From positions 34,222,216 through 34,286,215 of the forward strand of contig OY740768.1 in NCBI GenBank assembly GCA_963513935.1: a stretch of 64,000 nt of DNA, written 5' to 3'. Under the pieces are notes generated by a model, which made no database searches, was not told where the DNA came from, and saw only the letters and a list, made by a program, of their open reading frames with translations. This document shows positions 23,220 to 34,939 of this stretch, one piece after another; within the stretch, counting starts at the first letter, position 1; each line of letters begins with the position of its first letter. Made by a program: the position numbers and the translations under genes. This stretch comes from Aphrophora alni. Its lineage: Eukaryota > Arthropoda > Insecta > Hemiptera > Aphrophoridae.

Positions 23220-24820
23220 ACTGGTCTTGAACAGTTTGGAGGTGTTAATAATTTATCCGCTTGGCCATGTCACTGATATAGTGGTCCCAATCTCAGAGTT
23301 TCTAGGAGCTAGGTTTGTGATCTTTATTATAGACCACCAGGCGAGCCCTATGAGTCTTCGCCAGGTGGTCCAATGCCTGATCACATTCTCTCAGTGGCTG
23401 ATTGAGGTAAGGTAGGACCAACTGGTCTATATCTACACGGGTCCATGTTCCCGCTCTGTAGGGAGGGTATGGAGTATCAAAATAAACGGGAGATTGGGGA
23501 ATACTTGTTTTGCCGTAAATAGCTGTATTAAATGCCAACTGTAACCAATGTAAATTCTGGTCCCAGTTGGTTTGGTTTTGGGCATGGAAAACTTTGGTAC
23601 CTTAAGGTTTTTCTTAACCCTCTCCGCATGGGAAGAGTTGGGTTAGTATGGGGTGATGTAAATGTGATGGATGCCAAACTCTAGGCACATTTGTGCCATT
23701 GCAGCAGACTTAAAGAGGAAACATTAGCAGTGACAAAGAACTTGGGATAACCGAAATAAGAGAAAACACCTTTAGTCAAAGCATTGACTATTGTCTGTAT
23801 TTCCGTGTTCATCATCAGGAAATGCATCCACTATTTTAAAGATGTATGCATTCTAATTAGTCGGTTTTGGGAAGAGAACAATGTAAATAAAACAATGTAA
23901 AGCTTCAGAAAGGGGGGTTGTAAGGATTTCAGAAGCTTGTATTCCCACACGTGTTCAGAGCCTACTTAGACCGCTGACACTTAATACAAGACTTTACTCT
24001 TTGGGCTATTTGACCTTTCAGGTCATCAGCCCAAAAGAATTGAGAATTGCCAAAATATGGAGCTTATGGTAATATTAAAAAACCATATTTAAAAGCTACC
24101 CCAATAGTTCTCAGTGCTCGTTGCCCAAGGACCAGGTGCTTTAGGATTCGGTCTATGACACTATATTAAGAAAGGGGAGGGTTATAGCCATAAAAAGCTT
24201 TTGAAGACCTGAGTCTTTCCTCTGGTATAAGGAAATGTCCCTAAACATCTCAGGAATACAGTATAAAATGGAAATTATTGGGTTTTGTATGTGGGTGGAA
24301 AGATGGTTGAATGGGATGCTTGTAGGAGCCAAGGGCTCATATAAGTGAGAAAGAGTATCTGTGACAATATTTTCGGTTCTCTTAATATGCTACACTGTGA
24401 ATTTGATGGAGTTAATAAGTTCAATCCACCATGCTACCTTAACTAATCTTCGGGGGTGATTTAATTCCCAGGACAACACTGAATTTTAATTTAGTGAGCG
24501 TGGAAATCATACCAAAGCATTCTTGCTCCAAGGTGATGTAACCTTGTGTTTGCTTAAAGGGCTACAGACAGAAGGTTGCCATTATACTCTTGGGACAAAG
24601 ATGTTCCCAAGATGACCCCTATTACCAAGGACTCAAAGGCAACATCTTGCTCAAGACCACAGTCAAGTTTAACGCCTGTGTGCTTCATGAATGGTTGAGA
24701 GAGACTGGTCAAGTTTACAAGTAGGTTTGTTGGGTTTACCAATCCCAGGAAGCTTCTGAACCCAGTTGAAACCACGCCACAAGGGTTATGCTGAATTCCG
24801 GCCATTGAAGTGAAGAAGAA
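23220..24820 (-). pseudogene. Decayed Ty3/gypsy pol (RT end, RNase H, integrase)
   Basis: Read on the minus strand from 24.8 kb downwards, the segments run in pol order. They are GFRSFLGLVNPTN with LEQDVAFESL (the RT/RNase H connection), QGYITLEQECFGM (RNase H), WWIELINSIKFTV and IVTDTLSH (end of RNase H), and VKSCIKCQRSK (zinc-binding end of the integrase N-domain). PYxPNSSHAERV (integrase catalytic glutamate region) and WHLIQLFTAK (after it) complete the order. Numerous stops and frameshifts separate them. Gag, the catalytic RT core and LTRs were not identified, so it is a partial, old copy in opposite orientation to the young gypsy at 43-50 kb. Confidence 0.8.
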
Positions 24821-24829
24821 AAGTTACAT

Positions 24830-26699
24830 CGTAGAACCCTATTAAGGTGTGATCGAAACAATAAAAGACTTAGCAATTAAAAAATTAGGGGAAGAGGAAT
24901 GATAGATGGTCGTGAGGGGAGGAGGTTATTTGGTCAAATTAAATGCATCGGTTTTTTGTGTCTCTGGACGGAGTCGGCTAATGCGGCGTGTAATTTACGC
25001 TCAGGAATAATGATTTTGATGGTCAATGACTGAAATTGTGTGATAGAGAATCTATGACGAATATATCACTCTAAAATATTTTTAAATAAACAGGATGCTT
25101 TTAGAATTAGTGTCAACACTAGGGTTAAACTCGACTATGCGAGTTAAGGTAGTTAAGAGTTTCTAAAATGGACTGAATTGATAGGTCATTAATTGACCGA
25201 ATATTTTTTATATGACAGGTGACAGGCCCAGCCGTACTGGCTCGGCTTGCTCCCATGGCAACAGGTAGGCCCTAAACCAACTCTTGAAACTGTGGGTGGA
25301 ATACCTGTTTCTAAACCTTGGTGGTTGGTGTTGTAATAGAGTTGGATATGGAGGAGATAGGAGTTTGTAAAGTACAACTAATGAAGTCTGCAAAGAGTCT
25401 AACTCCTCCTCAATAGAAGAGGTTTCTGTTGGCTACTGGGCCTACCAGAACTAGGAGCAGAACGAATACTGGTGTAGCGTTTATTTAAATCCGCTACATA
25501 CTTTATTTAAAACAACCTAAAACATAAAGTGAATCGTACATACACAAGTCTTAGATATTGTTAGGAATAAGGATAGTTTTAGTTAGGAATATAGTCCAAG
25601 TTCTTTTTAGGAACACATTATGACAACAATTATTGTGACAGACCTGGAAAAATGATGAAATTGCTTACCTTGCAAGCAAGGCAGACGTCATTGATGCTAT
25701 AAAGACATATAAACCCTTGGGTGGGAGAAAACTTGGTCAGTGGGCCAAGATTAATCGAGGGAAGGGCTGCAAGAATTTTTTAAGATAGCCAGACGGACTT
25801 GGCGAGTAAGAATCCTGGGAGCATAATTCTGGAAGATAGCCAGACGGACTTGGCGAGTAGGAGAATCCTGGGAGCATAATTCTGGAAGATAGCCAGACGG
25901 ACTTGGCGAGTAAGAGAATCCTGGGAGTATTGAGACTTCAGATGAGCATCCATGAATGGCAAGCAGGGTGAGCAAACTTCGTGTCTAAACCTTGTAATTA
26001 TATCAGACACAAGTAATAATAAAATATAACGTAGAATCAGATCTGTGAGTCACAATAATTAGAGTCATTCTGCATTAATAGTAGTAATAAAGATATTGTA
26101 TTATTGTAATAAGATAGTCGTTGTTAATAAAAATTAATTAGTATACTGAACCACTGATTTAATGATTTTTGATAAAAATTAAGAACCCAAGCAGCTTTGG
26201 GTTCCTAGCAAATGGTGCATCGGCCGTGCTTTTAGTTTTTACTAAAGTTTTATTATAACCATTTTGTAAAATAAGTTGAAAATTTTTGTTGATTTCGTAT
26301 CGGCCATGGGTTTAGTATTTATTAAACACTTGATTACTTTATTTAATTATTTGCTGATTTTATTAATTGAATGTAGACTTAAAGTTGATTTACTTGATAA
26401 ACGTTAATTGGAAAAATTTGTAATAGACAATTAATTTATCTTTATTTAGTGTGTTGATTCATTGTTTTTTAAATTTGTGAACGATTACTTTTTTTACATT
26501 AATTGGTTAATTTGTTAAAAAGTTGATTTGTAATTAGTTATTATAGACTTTGAGAGAAATATTGTTAAGTTTTGAAGTAACATTTATGTTCAATTTGTTC
26601 TACGCTTTTAGGTTGTCCAATTTTTGTTATTTCTGAAGATTATTTGACATTATTACACAAATAATCTAGATAATCACGACCTGATAATCAATTTCTAGA
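24830..26699. other. Non-coding, partly gypsy-associated
   Basis: This may include the lost upstream portion of the decayed gypsy element, but no RT core or gag was readable. It contains a 53-bp tandem repeat (listed separately) and two similar ATCGGCC(A/G)TG motifs near 26220 and 26300. Short open frames at 25.2-26.0 kb have no recognisable domain. Confidence 0.4.
25783..25929. repeat. 53-bp tandem repeat, about 2.8 units
   Basis: The unit begins AGATAGCCAGACGGACTTGG and ends CATAATTCTGGA. The first unit is 51 bp, the second 53 bp, and the third is cut short at CTGGGAG. The units are almost identical, implying recent expansion. There are no intervening spacers. Confidence 0.9.
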
Positions 26700-27067
26700 T
26701 TAGAACACGGCCTGAGGACAATCACAGAGCAACCAGCTGATACATTCTCACGCATGCGCTGTTCGTCTCTATAACAGTACTTCATTTCATTCTTACTTCC
26801 TTGCTTTTTGCTAATTGGAACATGAGGTGAATTAAACGTTTTTGTTGTTCTCGTTCGGAACTTAGAATTAAATTAAAATGTCTTCTGTCGAAGTGAAAAG
26901 TCTTTAAACAAAAGGTTAATAATGACTTCAAATCTAGTGCATGCGTGATTTCGGCTAACAACTTTCGAAATAATAAAAAATTTGAAAGTGATAAAATTAC
27001 AAGTTTCGTAATGCCGTCTAAGCTTCACAAGCAAGTCAAATTCAAAGGCTAGCTCTCCGTGATCCAG
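26700..27067 (+). promoter_or_regulatory. Possible promoter and non-coding first exon
   Basis: A locally GC-richer patch holds CACGCATGCGCTG (26749-26761), which resembles an NRF-1/Ewg-type GCATGCGC site. Downstream is GATCCAG followed by GTAAAA, a plausible splice donor at 27068. No long open frame lies within it and no following exon was identified, so this is only a candidate. Confidence 0.2.
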
Positions 27068-28033
27068 GTAAAAAAAATATATATCAATTCATTTTAGTAA
27101 GATAAATTTCAATAAAGAAATATATAATCTGAGTTTGCTATCCTATATACATTTTGTATTTTGGTTATACTGTAAAATTTTGTCTAAGTATTCTCTTTCT
27201 TTCATTGATTGGGGTTTGTTAAATAGTCTATTTTGTTTTTGTTTAAAAATCATTGTAATTTAAATTTATAGCCAAGTTAAGAATATTTTTGCATTACAGC
27301 CTAATGTAAAACCATCTCATTTTTATTTGTGTAAAATGACATAACGTTACCTGTAGCTTGCAAAAGTTAGCATGAAACTTGAATTTCTAGTTCAAACCTG
27401 GGGGAAAAAAACTAAGTTTCTTGCCATACTAATGACATTCTTATTTTTTTTTTTTTTTTTTAATGCAGTTGTAATACTGGTTCAAGAAAAGGACTATTTT
27501 TCTTCTATCTACAAGCCTTACACCGTAAAAGTGATAATGAACAAAACTATTATAATATGTTCTATACTTGAGAATTGGCAGGACTTATAGACCTTTTATT
27601 AGATACATGATTGAGCACAAATAAAAACAAAAATTTATTTGTTAATTATATGTAGGTTACCAGTAGAATAAGGCAAATCATATTTAATATTATATTTATT
27701 TGGATGGGATAGCATGCAATTTTTGTCCCTACGACCCCAAAGGGGTTATTTCAAAATTTAACAACTTCCTTTAGAGACGTCTCAAATAATGACATTCCTG
27801 TCATTTTTTTTTTTTTTTTTTTAATAAGTTAAATTTATAAATCATTATCAAAGTTGGGACAACAACAAAATATATATACTGTCAATATCAATTTTTTGTA
27901 TTATACTTAAAATAAATTATATGATATTTTTGTAAATGTAAATCAAATAATTATTGTAATTTTTTTTTAATACAAAGGGGATGGTTAGTCTATTTCCTTT
28001 TGTGGGAGAGATTTTTGTTAATTCAAGTTTTTT
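27068..28033. other. Non-coding, AT-rich
   Basis: Long T runs occur near 27446 and 27806. No gene or element end was recognised. Confidence 0.45.
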
Positions 28034-29437
28034 TTAACCCTAGAAGCGGCACTGACCCGCTCAGCGGGTCGGTTTTTAATGCATGGCTTAGTTCAGCAAC
28101 TCTAAAACACGTATTTTGCAATTCAACATTACGCCCACTTAAAATCGTCCTATCGCAATAAATAAAATACCGTTGGAAAGCTAATGTTCCTTAGGTGCAT
28201 AATCATGCAAAAAAAAATACCACAAAACGTTATAAATAATATTTCAAAAATTGGTGAAGTTCGCATATTTTTGATGCATAAAATCATAAATTTCAACTCT
28301 GCTGTTTTTAGTAAACGTGACGTCATTTTTCCCCATATGATTACAAATCTATTTATCTGTCAATAAGTCAACCAAAACACTGTTCTATAGATTACATGTT
28401 TCTCTTTCTAACCGTAGATTACAAATTTTTCTGCGTCTCACAGGTCCAGAGATATTTCTACTTGACCATAGTACAAACTTGACGGACGAAATTCATTTGG
28501 CATTCGGTGCAGTTTACGAAATGAAGTAATTCATTTTTCTATGTCAGAAAAACGTATTCGTTCTTTACAGTATGTTGTAGAGGAAATTTCATTCTATAAG
28601 TTGGTACCACTTGATATAGGCAAATACTTACTTAGAAGGTTTTATTTTGATCTCGGAACATACGCAAATGTGCAATGTAAAAATTGTAATATTATGCGTG
28701 GCACATATTGTTTTGGGGTAAGATGTTTGTGTATACAAATTGTATATAAATTTTGTATACAAGTTACAATATGTGTTTTTATTTCTAAAGTTTATGTTTT
28801 TGAGTGAATTTCTAGTTTGTGAAAGGTTTATATTTCGGATAACCTAAAAGGAAATTGTAAATCAAGGCTATAACCAAATTTTCTTATATTGAGTGTTTTA
28901 CTTGATTATACAAGTGAATATGTGTGTTATTCTTTGTAAAGTATATTGTTTTAGTGAAATCTAATGATTTTGTCTTAGGCCTAGCTTTAGAAAGTTACTA
29001 ATTACGCTTAAAATGTTGAGATGTCTAACCTAACCTCAACCGTCAGAGTATCACTTTTTAGGGAAAATCGGTTTTTATTTTGAAAATGTAACAAATTTCC
29101 CCCCCCCCCCTAAATATATTCACAAATATATTACAAATCTTTAGTAATCGTTGAAAAAATTCCGAAAAATCTATTAGTATGTTATTGATTACCATTTCTG
29201 TGAAATTTCTGCTCCGTTACTCTTCGATTTTTTGGTATTTGACCAAAAAACTCCAAATGTGATACAACTAACATTTTTTTCACTACAACCTACATTCTAT
29301 GCACCTTTCTGAATATATTGATACAGTAGAGTCCCGCAAACTCAGCGTAATGTGGACCGGAAGTGTGACGAGATTGTGAAATGCCGGGTTATCGGGAATA
29401 AGGGCAAAAAATAAATTGTAATTGAAACACCAAAGCA

Positions 29438-29645
29438 GCGGCGATATCAAACGACTATGTCGATAGCGGTATCCCATTGTCGGCAGTGTAAAAACACCGC
29501 GGCAATATCAAATGACTATGTCGATAGCGGTATCCCATTGTCAGCAGTGTAAAAGCACCGCGGCGGCGATATCAAACGACTTTGTCAACGACTTTTTTTT
29601 GGGATGCGGTATCCCATTGTCGGCGGCATAATAACACTGCGGCAT
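29438..29645. repeat. 61-64-bp tandem repeat within Tigger copy 1
   Basis: Three units, plus a partial fourth, each with GCGGC(G/A)ATATCAAA, GTCGATAGCGGTATCCCATT and CACCGCGG. Copy 2 of the Tigger element has fewer units. Confidence 0.85.
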
Positions 29646-29799
29646 TGGCACCCGTCGATATAGCAGACATACACCTGCAAAAACGTTTGATGGGCCGCTT
29701 TTTTTCCACGAATCAATTTAGTATACATTATGGAAAATATAACATTTCTTTTCAGTTTTCTTTGACAGGTACGCACAGTATATTATACAGTAAATAAAA

Positions 29800-29990
29800 A
29801 TGAGCGAGTTACGAAAACGGAAGCGTGTGTTGGTTTCGTTTGAGACGAGGTTAAATGTGTTAAAAGGATTTGACAGAGGGGAATCTGTAAAAAAGCTTTG
29901 TGACGAGTTAACGTGGGAAAAGTACCCTCAACGATTCGAGCGATCAAAGTTAATGCCCGCTTTGGGATCTGCCGAACTTTTACAAACATC
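29800..29990 (+). pseudogene. Tigger transposase N-terminus (CENP-B-type helix-turn-helix)
   Basis: The frame starts MSELRKRKRVLVSFETRLNV and continues with LKGFDRGESVKKLCDEL, the first helices of a pogo/Tigger CENP-B N-terminal DNA-binding domain. After the DEL, a frameshift is needed to follow the VGK(S)xSTIRAIK helix. The rest of the DNA-binding region and the whole DDE domain are missing. Only the N-terminal part, about a tenth of a full transposase, remains. Confidence 0.8.
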
Positions 29991-30506
29991 GCTGTTTTTA
30001 GAAATATATATTTTTTCCCGTCAGGGTCGCCGAGTAATCCGGACTGCCGGGTTATCGAGTGCCGACTTTGCGAGACTCTACTGTATATATGTTTTGTATA
30101 AAATAAATACTATTTTTAGTAAATTGTTGAAAAACAAATGAGAAAATTCAGTTTTTACGTAAAATAATTTTTTAAATTTTGAAAATGTAACAATATTTTT
30201 TTCCCTTAAATATAATGACAAATAATACACAAAACTTTTGTATATCTTAGATAAAGGTGGTAAGCTATTGATTTTGGATGATACAGGTTTTTCTGAAAAA
30301 TGATAACATCATTTTTTGACATGTAACATACTTACTCCAAAACCGTTTCAAAAAAAAAATTTTTATTACATATATGAATTCTATGCATCTTTCTGAGAAA
30401 AATTATGTCTTATAAGTTAGGTTTTGTATAAGAATAATATTTTTTATTAATTTTTAAACAAACGAAGAATTGTTAAGAAAATTAACCATGCCGCCTCTAG
30501 GGTTAA

Positions 30507-32432
30507 TATGTAATTTTCTCATTTAAGGGCGCATCTTCTTTTTTACTTTATATTAGGGCATGTCAATAAATAAAATATGTTTAAAATCTTTTTTTTTAAA
30601 TAAACTATTGATCTAAAAATTGTATATCTGTCTTTAATTTTGATGTAAATAGTTTACTCAGATTTTGTTCTTAGCTTCAGAAATACCCGCCTGATATGTG
30701 CCACGTCAAGCCGGTCCACCCATGTGTCTTCCTTATCGTGGTTAACTGTGGCACACTGGGAACCAACAAATATAAAGAAACATAACTGTTGCCTTCAAAA
30801 ATTACCGTAATCAAATTTGTGTCTTGAACAGGAGGAATAATTTTAGAGTACTGCCAATAGTTATGTTACTAAAATAATCATAAAACATGTTTTTTATTGA
30901 CTCATTTAGAAAATATTAAAATTTTGTATGGGTGTAAGGATTATAAGTATCTTTACAACCACAATCTTAGGGTAAAACCGCAAATAACTAAACACCAAAC
31001 ACAAATGAATAATTTAGTTTAATTTACTTGAGTATCTATAGTCTAATGATGATAACTTTGTTATTGAAATGTATATAAGAAAATTAATGGAATAAACAAA
31101 TAATTATCCATTTGTGTTTGGCGTTTAGTTATTTGTATTTTTTGATAACTTTGTGGTTAAGGAAATTTTCAACTAAATTATTATTCACCACAATAAAAAT
31201 CTTCTAGTTTATAATAAATTTCATCTAGGTTAGCTAAAACCAATTATTATCAATTTATTTGTATAATTTCACTATAGTATATTTCTTTCAATATTTCTAT
31301 GATTTTACATATACCATAAAGTGCATAATAATGTATAGGAATGTTAGAAAAGCACTTTAGGAACTGGTTCTTTGTTGCTGGAACTATGCGTCCTGGCAAT
31401 TCCGTTTCTTTGATGGGTAGATGCATATTTGGATTTCCATTTCCTTAGGTGTAGTTTAATTTCATAAATAGCTGGAAGAATCTAACTAACATTTAAGTGG
31501 TTATTGCTTGTCCTTCAATCATTTTTGTTTCTTTTGGCACAGAGTGGTATTTTTGGAGATCATTAAAAAAGATTGAACGTCTTTTTGTGTAACTGGGAAC
31601 AAAAGACACAAAAGTTAAAATCTGTCAATGTAATCATATATTAATTAATTTTGTAATTTTTTTTTTGAATCTGTGATATTTTAAATCCAATATGAACAAT
31701 TAATATCAATAATCAAATCTAATTGTGTGAATTTGTAGGTAAAAACAAAAAATCTGTTACATTTTGTAGTCAACAAGAAAACTGAATTTCCCCATTTGTA
31801 ATACATAGATAATTAAAACATGAATGCCCATGTGACAATTTTAAAACTGGAAGTGACAATACTAAAAATTATCAAAACTTAAAAATATGATAACAATTAG
31901 CTAATAATGTATTTAGCGTGATGTAAAATCACTAATAACATTTTTGTAAAATGACTAATAGTTATACTTTATAACGATAGTGCTACAACAATGGTAGTTC
32001 ATAGGGAGCATAAGACAACCAAGACAGATCACGGGTAGGCCTGATGAGGCCAAAAGGAAACTGTTTAAAGCGGATTAAAAAAGACCTGGGAATGTTAACT
32101 GACCTCTCGATGTCCCTCTCCTAAACTGACAAATTGCCAAAAGGGAAGGTTTGTAGATATTTGAGATTAGCATTGCCATCAAAAGCCTGTGGTTTGCTGA
32201 CAAAACAGAAAAATTATTAAAACCTAAAAATATGGTAACAATTAACTAAATCCAGTAGTTAATCAGTGATTTAAAATCAATAATAACATTGTTTCTCTCT
32301 TTCTATGGGTTTCTAACTCACTATAATATATAACTCAACAAAAATTGATAGGACTTGAGAGTTGAAGACCCTAAAAATTCCTTAACTTAAAAATTAAAAA
32401 ATATAATAAAACAGTGTTTTTGACATGTGTGG
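30507..32432. other. Non-coding
   Basis: A GC-richer patch at 30.68-30.78 kb and another at 31.98-32.16 kb have no recognisable coding motif. An imperfect duplication is listed separately. Confidence 0.4.
31857..32290. repeat. Imperfect direct duplication, about 350 bp apart
   Basis: The block AAAAATTAT(C/T)AAAAC, AAAAATATG(A/G)TAACAATTA, AAAATCA, TAATAACATT at about 31857-31945 recurs in the same order at about 32208-32290. Confidence 0.7.
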
Positions 32433-32573
32433 TTAAATTAGACTTAGCCTTAAAAATAAACTATGTATTTTAAACATACATAAATTAAGAAGTGACTTTT
32501 TTTTCTTTTCATTTTTTCTACGGTGTTTTTTCATTTCAGATTTCTTAGAAGAATTTGACTCGTTCTTTAACAT
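32433..32573 (-). CDS. Lysine-rich 117-residue protein, terminal exon 4
   Basis: After the acceptor TTATTATTTTAG this exon gives 46 residues and a TAA. Its first half (NESNSSKKSEMKKHRRK and NEKKKKS) is a dense Lys/Arg stretch of the kind found in nuclear or nucleolar proteins; the last 19 residues are hydrophobic and may be frayed. It joins exon 3 (38868-38962) in phase 0. See exon 2 (50381-50483) for the whole gene. Confidence 0.55.
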   Translation of the reverse strand: MLKNESNSSKKSEMKKHRRKNEKKKKSLLNLCMFKIHSLFLRLSLI

Positions 32574-32804
32574 CTAAAATAATAAAAACAAACAGTTATT
32601 TAATTATTACTTCAAAATTTGAATGATTTATAAACTTTTTATACATTCTCTGACATATATAAGCACTCTCAGGTTTATATATAATCACAACACACAAAAA
32701 TATTATGTAACTTCTGTAACACTAATATAAACAAAAACAATTAATATGGTACAATATATAAATTTTTAATTGCTTGTATAATTCTTCTGATCATTTTTAT
32801 ACTA

Positions 32805-33477
32805 CAGTAGAGTCCCGCAAACTCAGCGTAATGTGAACCGGAAGTGTGCCGAGTTTGTGAAATGCCGGGTTATCAGGAATAAGGGCAAAAACAAATTGTA
32901 ATTGAAACACCAAAGCGGCGGCGATATCAAACGACTTTGTCGATAGTGGTATCCCATTGTCGGCCGCGGCACCAAAGCGGCAAGTTAAACGACTTTGTCG
33001 ATAGCGGTATCCCATTGTCGGCGGCGTAAAACACCACGGCATTGGCACCCGTCGGTATAGCAGACATACACCTGCAAAAACGTTTGATGAGCCGCTTTTT
33101 TTTCCACGAATCAATTTAGTATACATTATGGAAAATATAACATTTCTTTTCAGTTTTCTTTGACAGGTACGCACAGTATTTACAGTAAATAAAAATGAGC
33201 GAGTTACGAAAACAGTAGCGTGTGTTGGTTTCGTTTGAGACGAGGTTAAATGTGTTAAAAAGACTTGACAGAGGGGAATCTGTAAAAAAGCTTTGACGAG
33301 TTTAACGTGGGAAAAGTACCATCAACGATTCGAGCGATCAAAGTTAATGCCCGCTTTGGGATCTGCCGAACTTTTACGAACATCGCTGTTTTTAGAAATA
33401 TATATTTTTTCCCGTCGAGGTCGCCGAGTAATCCGGACTGCCGGGTTATCGAGTGCCGAGTTTGCGAGACTCTACTG
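32805..33477. mobile_element. pogo/Tigger deletion derivative, copy 2
   Basis: A 673-bp relative of copy 1 with the same CAGTAGAGTC ends, flanked by TA (32803-32804 and 33478-33479). It has fewer internal tandem units and a few small indels relative to copy 1. It lies in intron 3 of the minus-strand lysine-rich gene. Confidence 0.88.
33195..33300 (+). pseudogene. Tigger transposase N-terminus, nonsense copy
   Basis: The same start as copy 1 (MSELRKQ) is stopped by a TAG at codon 8, and a base is lost further on in the CDEL region. It is therefore non-functional independently of copy 1. Confidence 0.75.
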
Positions 33478-33479
33478 TA

Positions 33480-34930
33480 TTAAATTAATTTTTTTTTCCA
33501 TTCTTTTTTTGAAACTTCACATGATACAAATTGAGGAACTTCCACAGAATATTTTATGATACACCAAGGTTATAATAAAAGGCTCACATAAAGATTCATA
33601 AGGATGGGCGTCATAAGTGTTGTGCCTAAAGATGGCAATATTTAAAATGTGCAACTACCAATATGGAAATTTACTAATACAACATATTGTAGTCAATGCC
33701 AAAGGTCAGTACTTTGCTGAAATAATTTGTTAGTCAATCCATGCAAACCTACCTTACATACACTTTAGTAGAAAACATAAAGTGTCATGTTAGATGAAAG
33801 TGTATTTGAAGAAGTTTTGGGATCTCCTAAAAATTAACTCAGATATATTTGTATTGAGAAATTTAAAACTATACTGCAGTATTTCAATAATGTTAATAAC
33901 CTATTAAGGATTAGCTTATCATTAACTGAATAATACAATTCTTATTTGGGAAAACTCAACAGTTCAGAACATGTGAAGAGTTTGTCTTACAAAACCATCA
34001 TAAAAATAAAAATTTGTAAAAAATGCTTTAAGGGGCTGTCAACAAATTGCTGTGTCACTAGTCAAACATCCTCAACCAATAAATACAACACAAACTGTTT
34101 GCTTACACCTGTGGTGCTTCATAGTTCATACTATATACTTTTTTTCTTAAGTCTTCCATTTGAACATCATTAGAGCTTCACTTGGAATCGCTGCAGTCAA
34201 CAAGCGTACTAGTACATTATGTGATACGCAAAGAAAGTTCAGATCTAGTTTCAACGTTTAACAAAGTTGAACATAGACATGCCATTCTCTTAAAATCTCA
34301 AATCTTATAAACAAAATTGAATATATACCGAGATAAGTTTGAACATGGGGACAAGCCTATTCTTTTAACTTGTTGAATCAATGAAATTAATCTAGCCAAC
34401 CGTGTAAATGATAGTACAAATACGAAACAAAAAATTCATCCTGGCTCTCGTTTACTACAGCTGGTTTTACATCTTAAAACAATTCATCGAAGTAACGAAA
34501 TATTTCACACTTGTAGTATTTTATAAATTGAAACCAAGTTTGAAATGAGTTTTCTAGTTTAAAATTCAGTTGTTTTGTATTGTATCTGACTATAAAACTT
34601 TGTAATATAACTTCACATTTTTAATTACACAAACTTACTCTGTATTCAAACAAATATAGAACTGTGTTTTGTAACAAAAAACTATGCTAAAAGAACATTG
34701 TAATTTATTTTTATAATTCTCAAATATCTTTTTTAAATAATTGTAAATAAGACATATAAGTTTTATGACAATCTGTATGGGCCAATTTGAGCTATTTAAG
34801 GCTATGGCCTTACCTTTCACTAGAAAGGCTACTTCACTTTATGGCTAGTTCAGAGGACATTCAGAGCTATGAAGCTAATTAAACATTGTAGGGAAATGTT
34901 TGATTTAATATCATTTAAAAATAATTTGTT
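33480..34930. other. Non-coding, intron of the lysine-rich gene
   Basis: No exon, RNA or element end was recognised. Confidence 0.45.
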
Positions 34931-34939
34931 ACATTTTGT

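Larger units (their letters stand above)
29324..30083. mobile_element. pogo/Tigger deletion derivative, copy 1
   Basis: A 760-bp unit flanked by TA dinucleotides (29322-29323 and 30084-30085). Termini are inverted: CAGTAGAGTCCCGCAAACTC at the left, and CAGTAGAGTCTCGCAAAGTC from the right. TA duplication plus CAGT..GTC ends fit the pogo/Tigger branch of Tc1/mariner. It keeps the start of a transposase (29800) and ends soon after, so most of the coding region is deleted. It lies within the piggyBac-like element, so it is the younger of the two. Confidence 0.88.
28038..30502. mobile_element. piggyBac-like element with TTAA duplication, degraded
   Basis: The unit is bounded by TTAA at 28034-28037 and 30503-30506, with inverted termini CCCTAGAAGCGGCACTG and CCCTAGAGGCGGCATGG. 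The CCCTAGA start after TTAA matches the classic piggyBac terminus. Just inside the left end is the palindrome GACCCGCTCAGCGGGTC. A 760-bp Tigger derivative (29324-30083) is inserted in it. An 88-codon frame at 28541-28807 has a CKNC...GTYC..RC arrangement loosely like the cysteine-rich C-terminus of piggyBac transposases, but it is too short and diverged to claim. Confidence 0.8.

Noticed and set aside
25783..25929. CRISPR-like array
   Set aside because: Units are directly abutting with no unique spacers, and the genome is eukaryotic.
28541..28807. 88-codon frame with CxxC and GTYC..C pattern as a piggyBac cysteine-rich domain
   Set aside because: The resemblance is too loose; it lacks the full cysteine/histidine set. 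It is mentioned only as a possibility.
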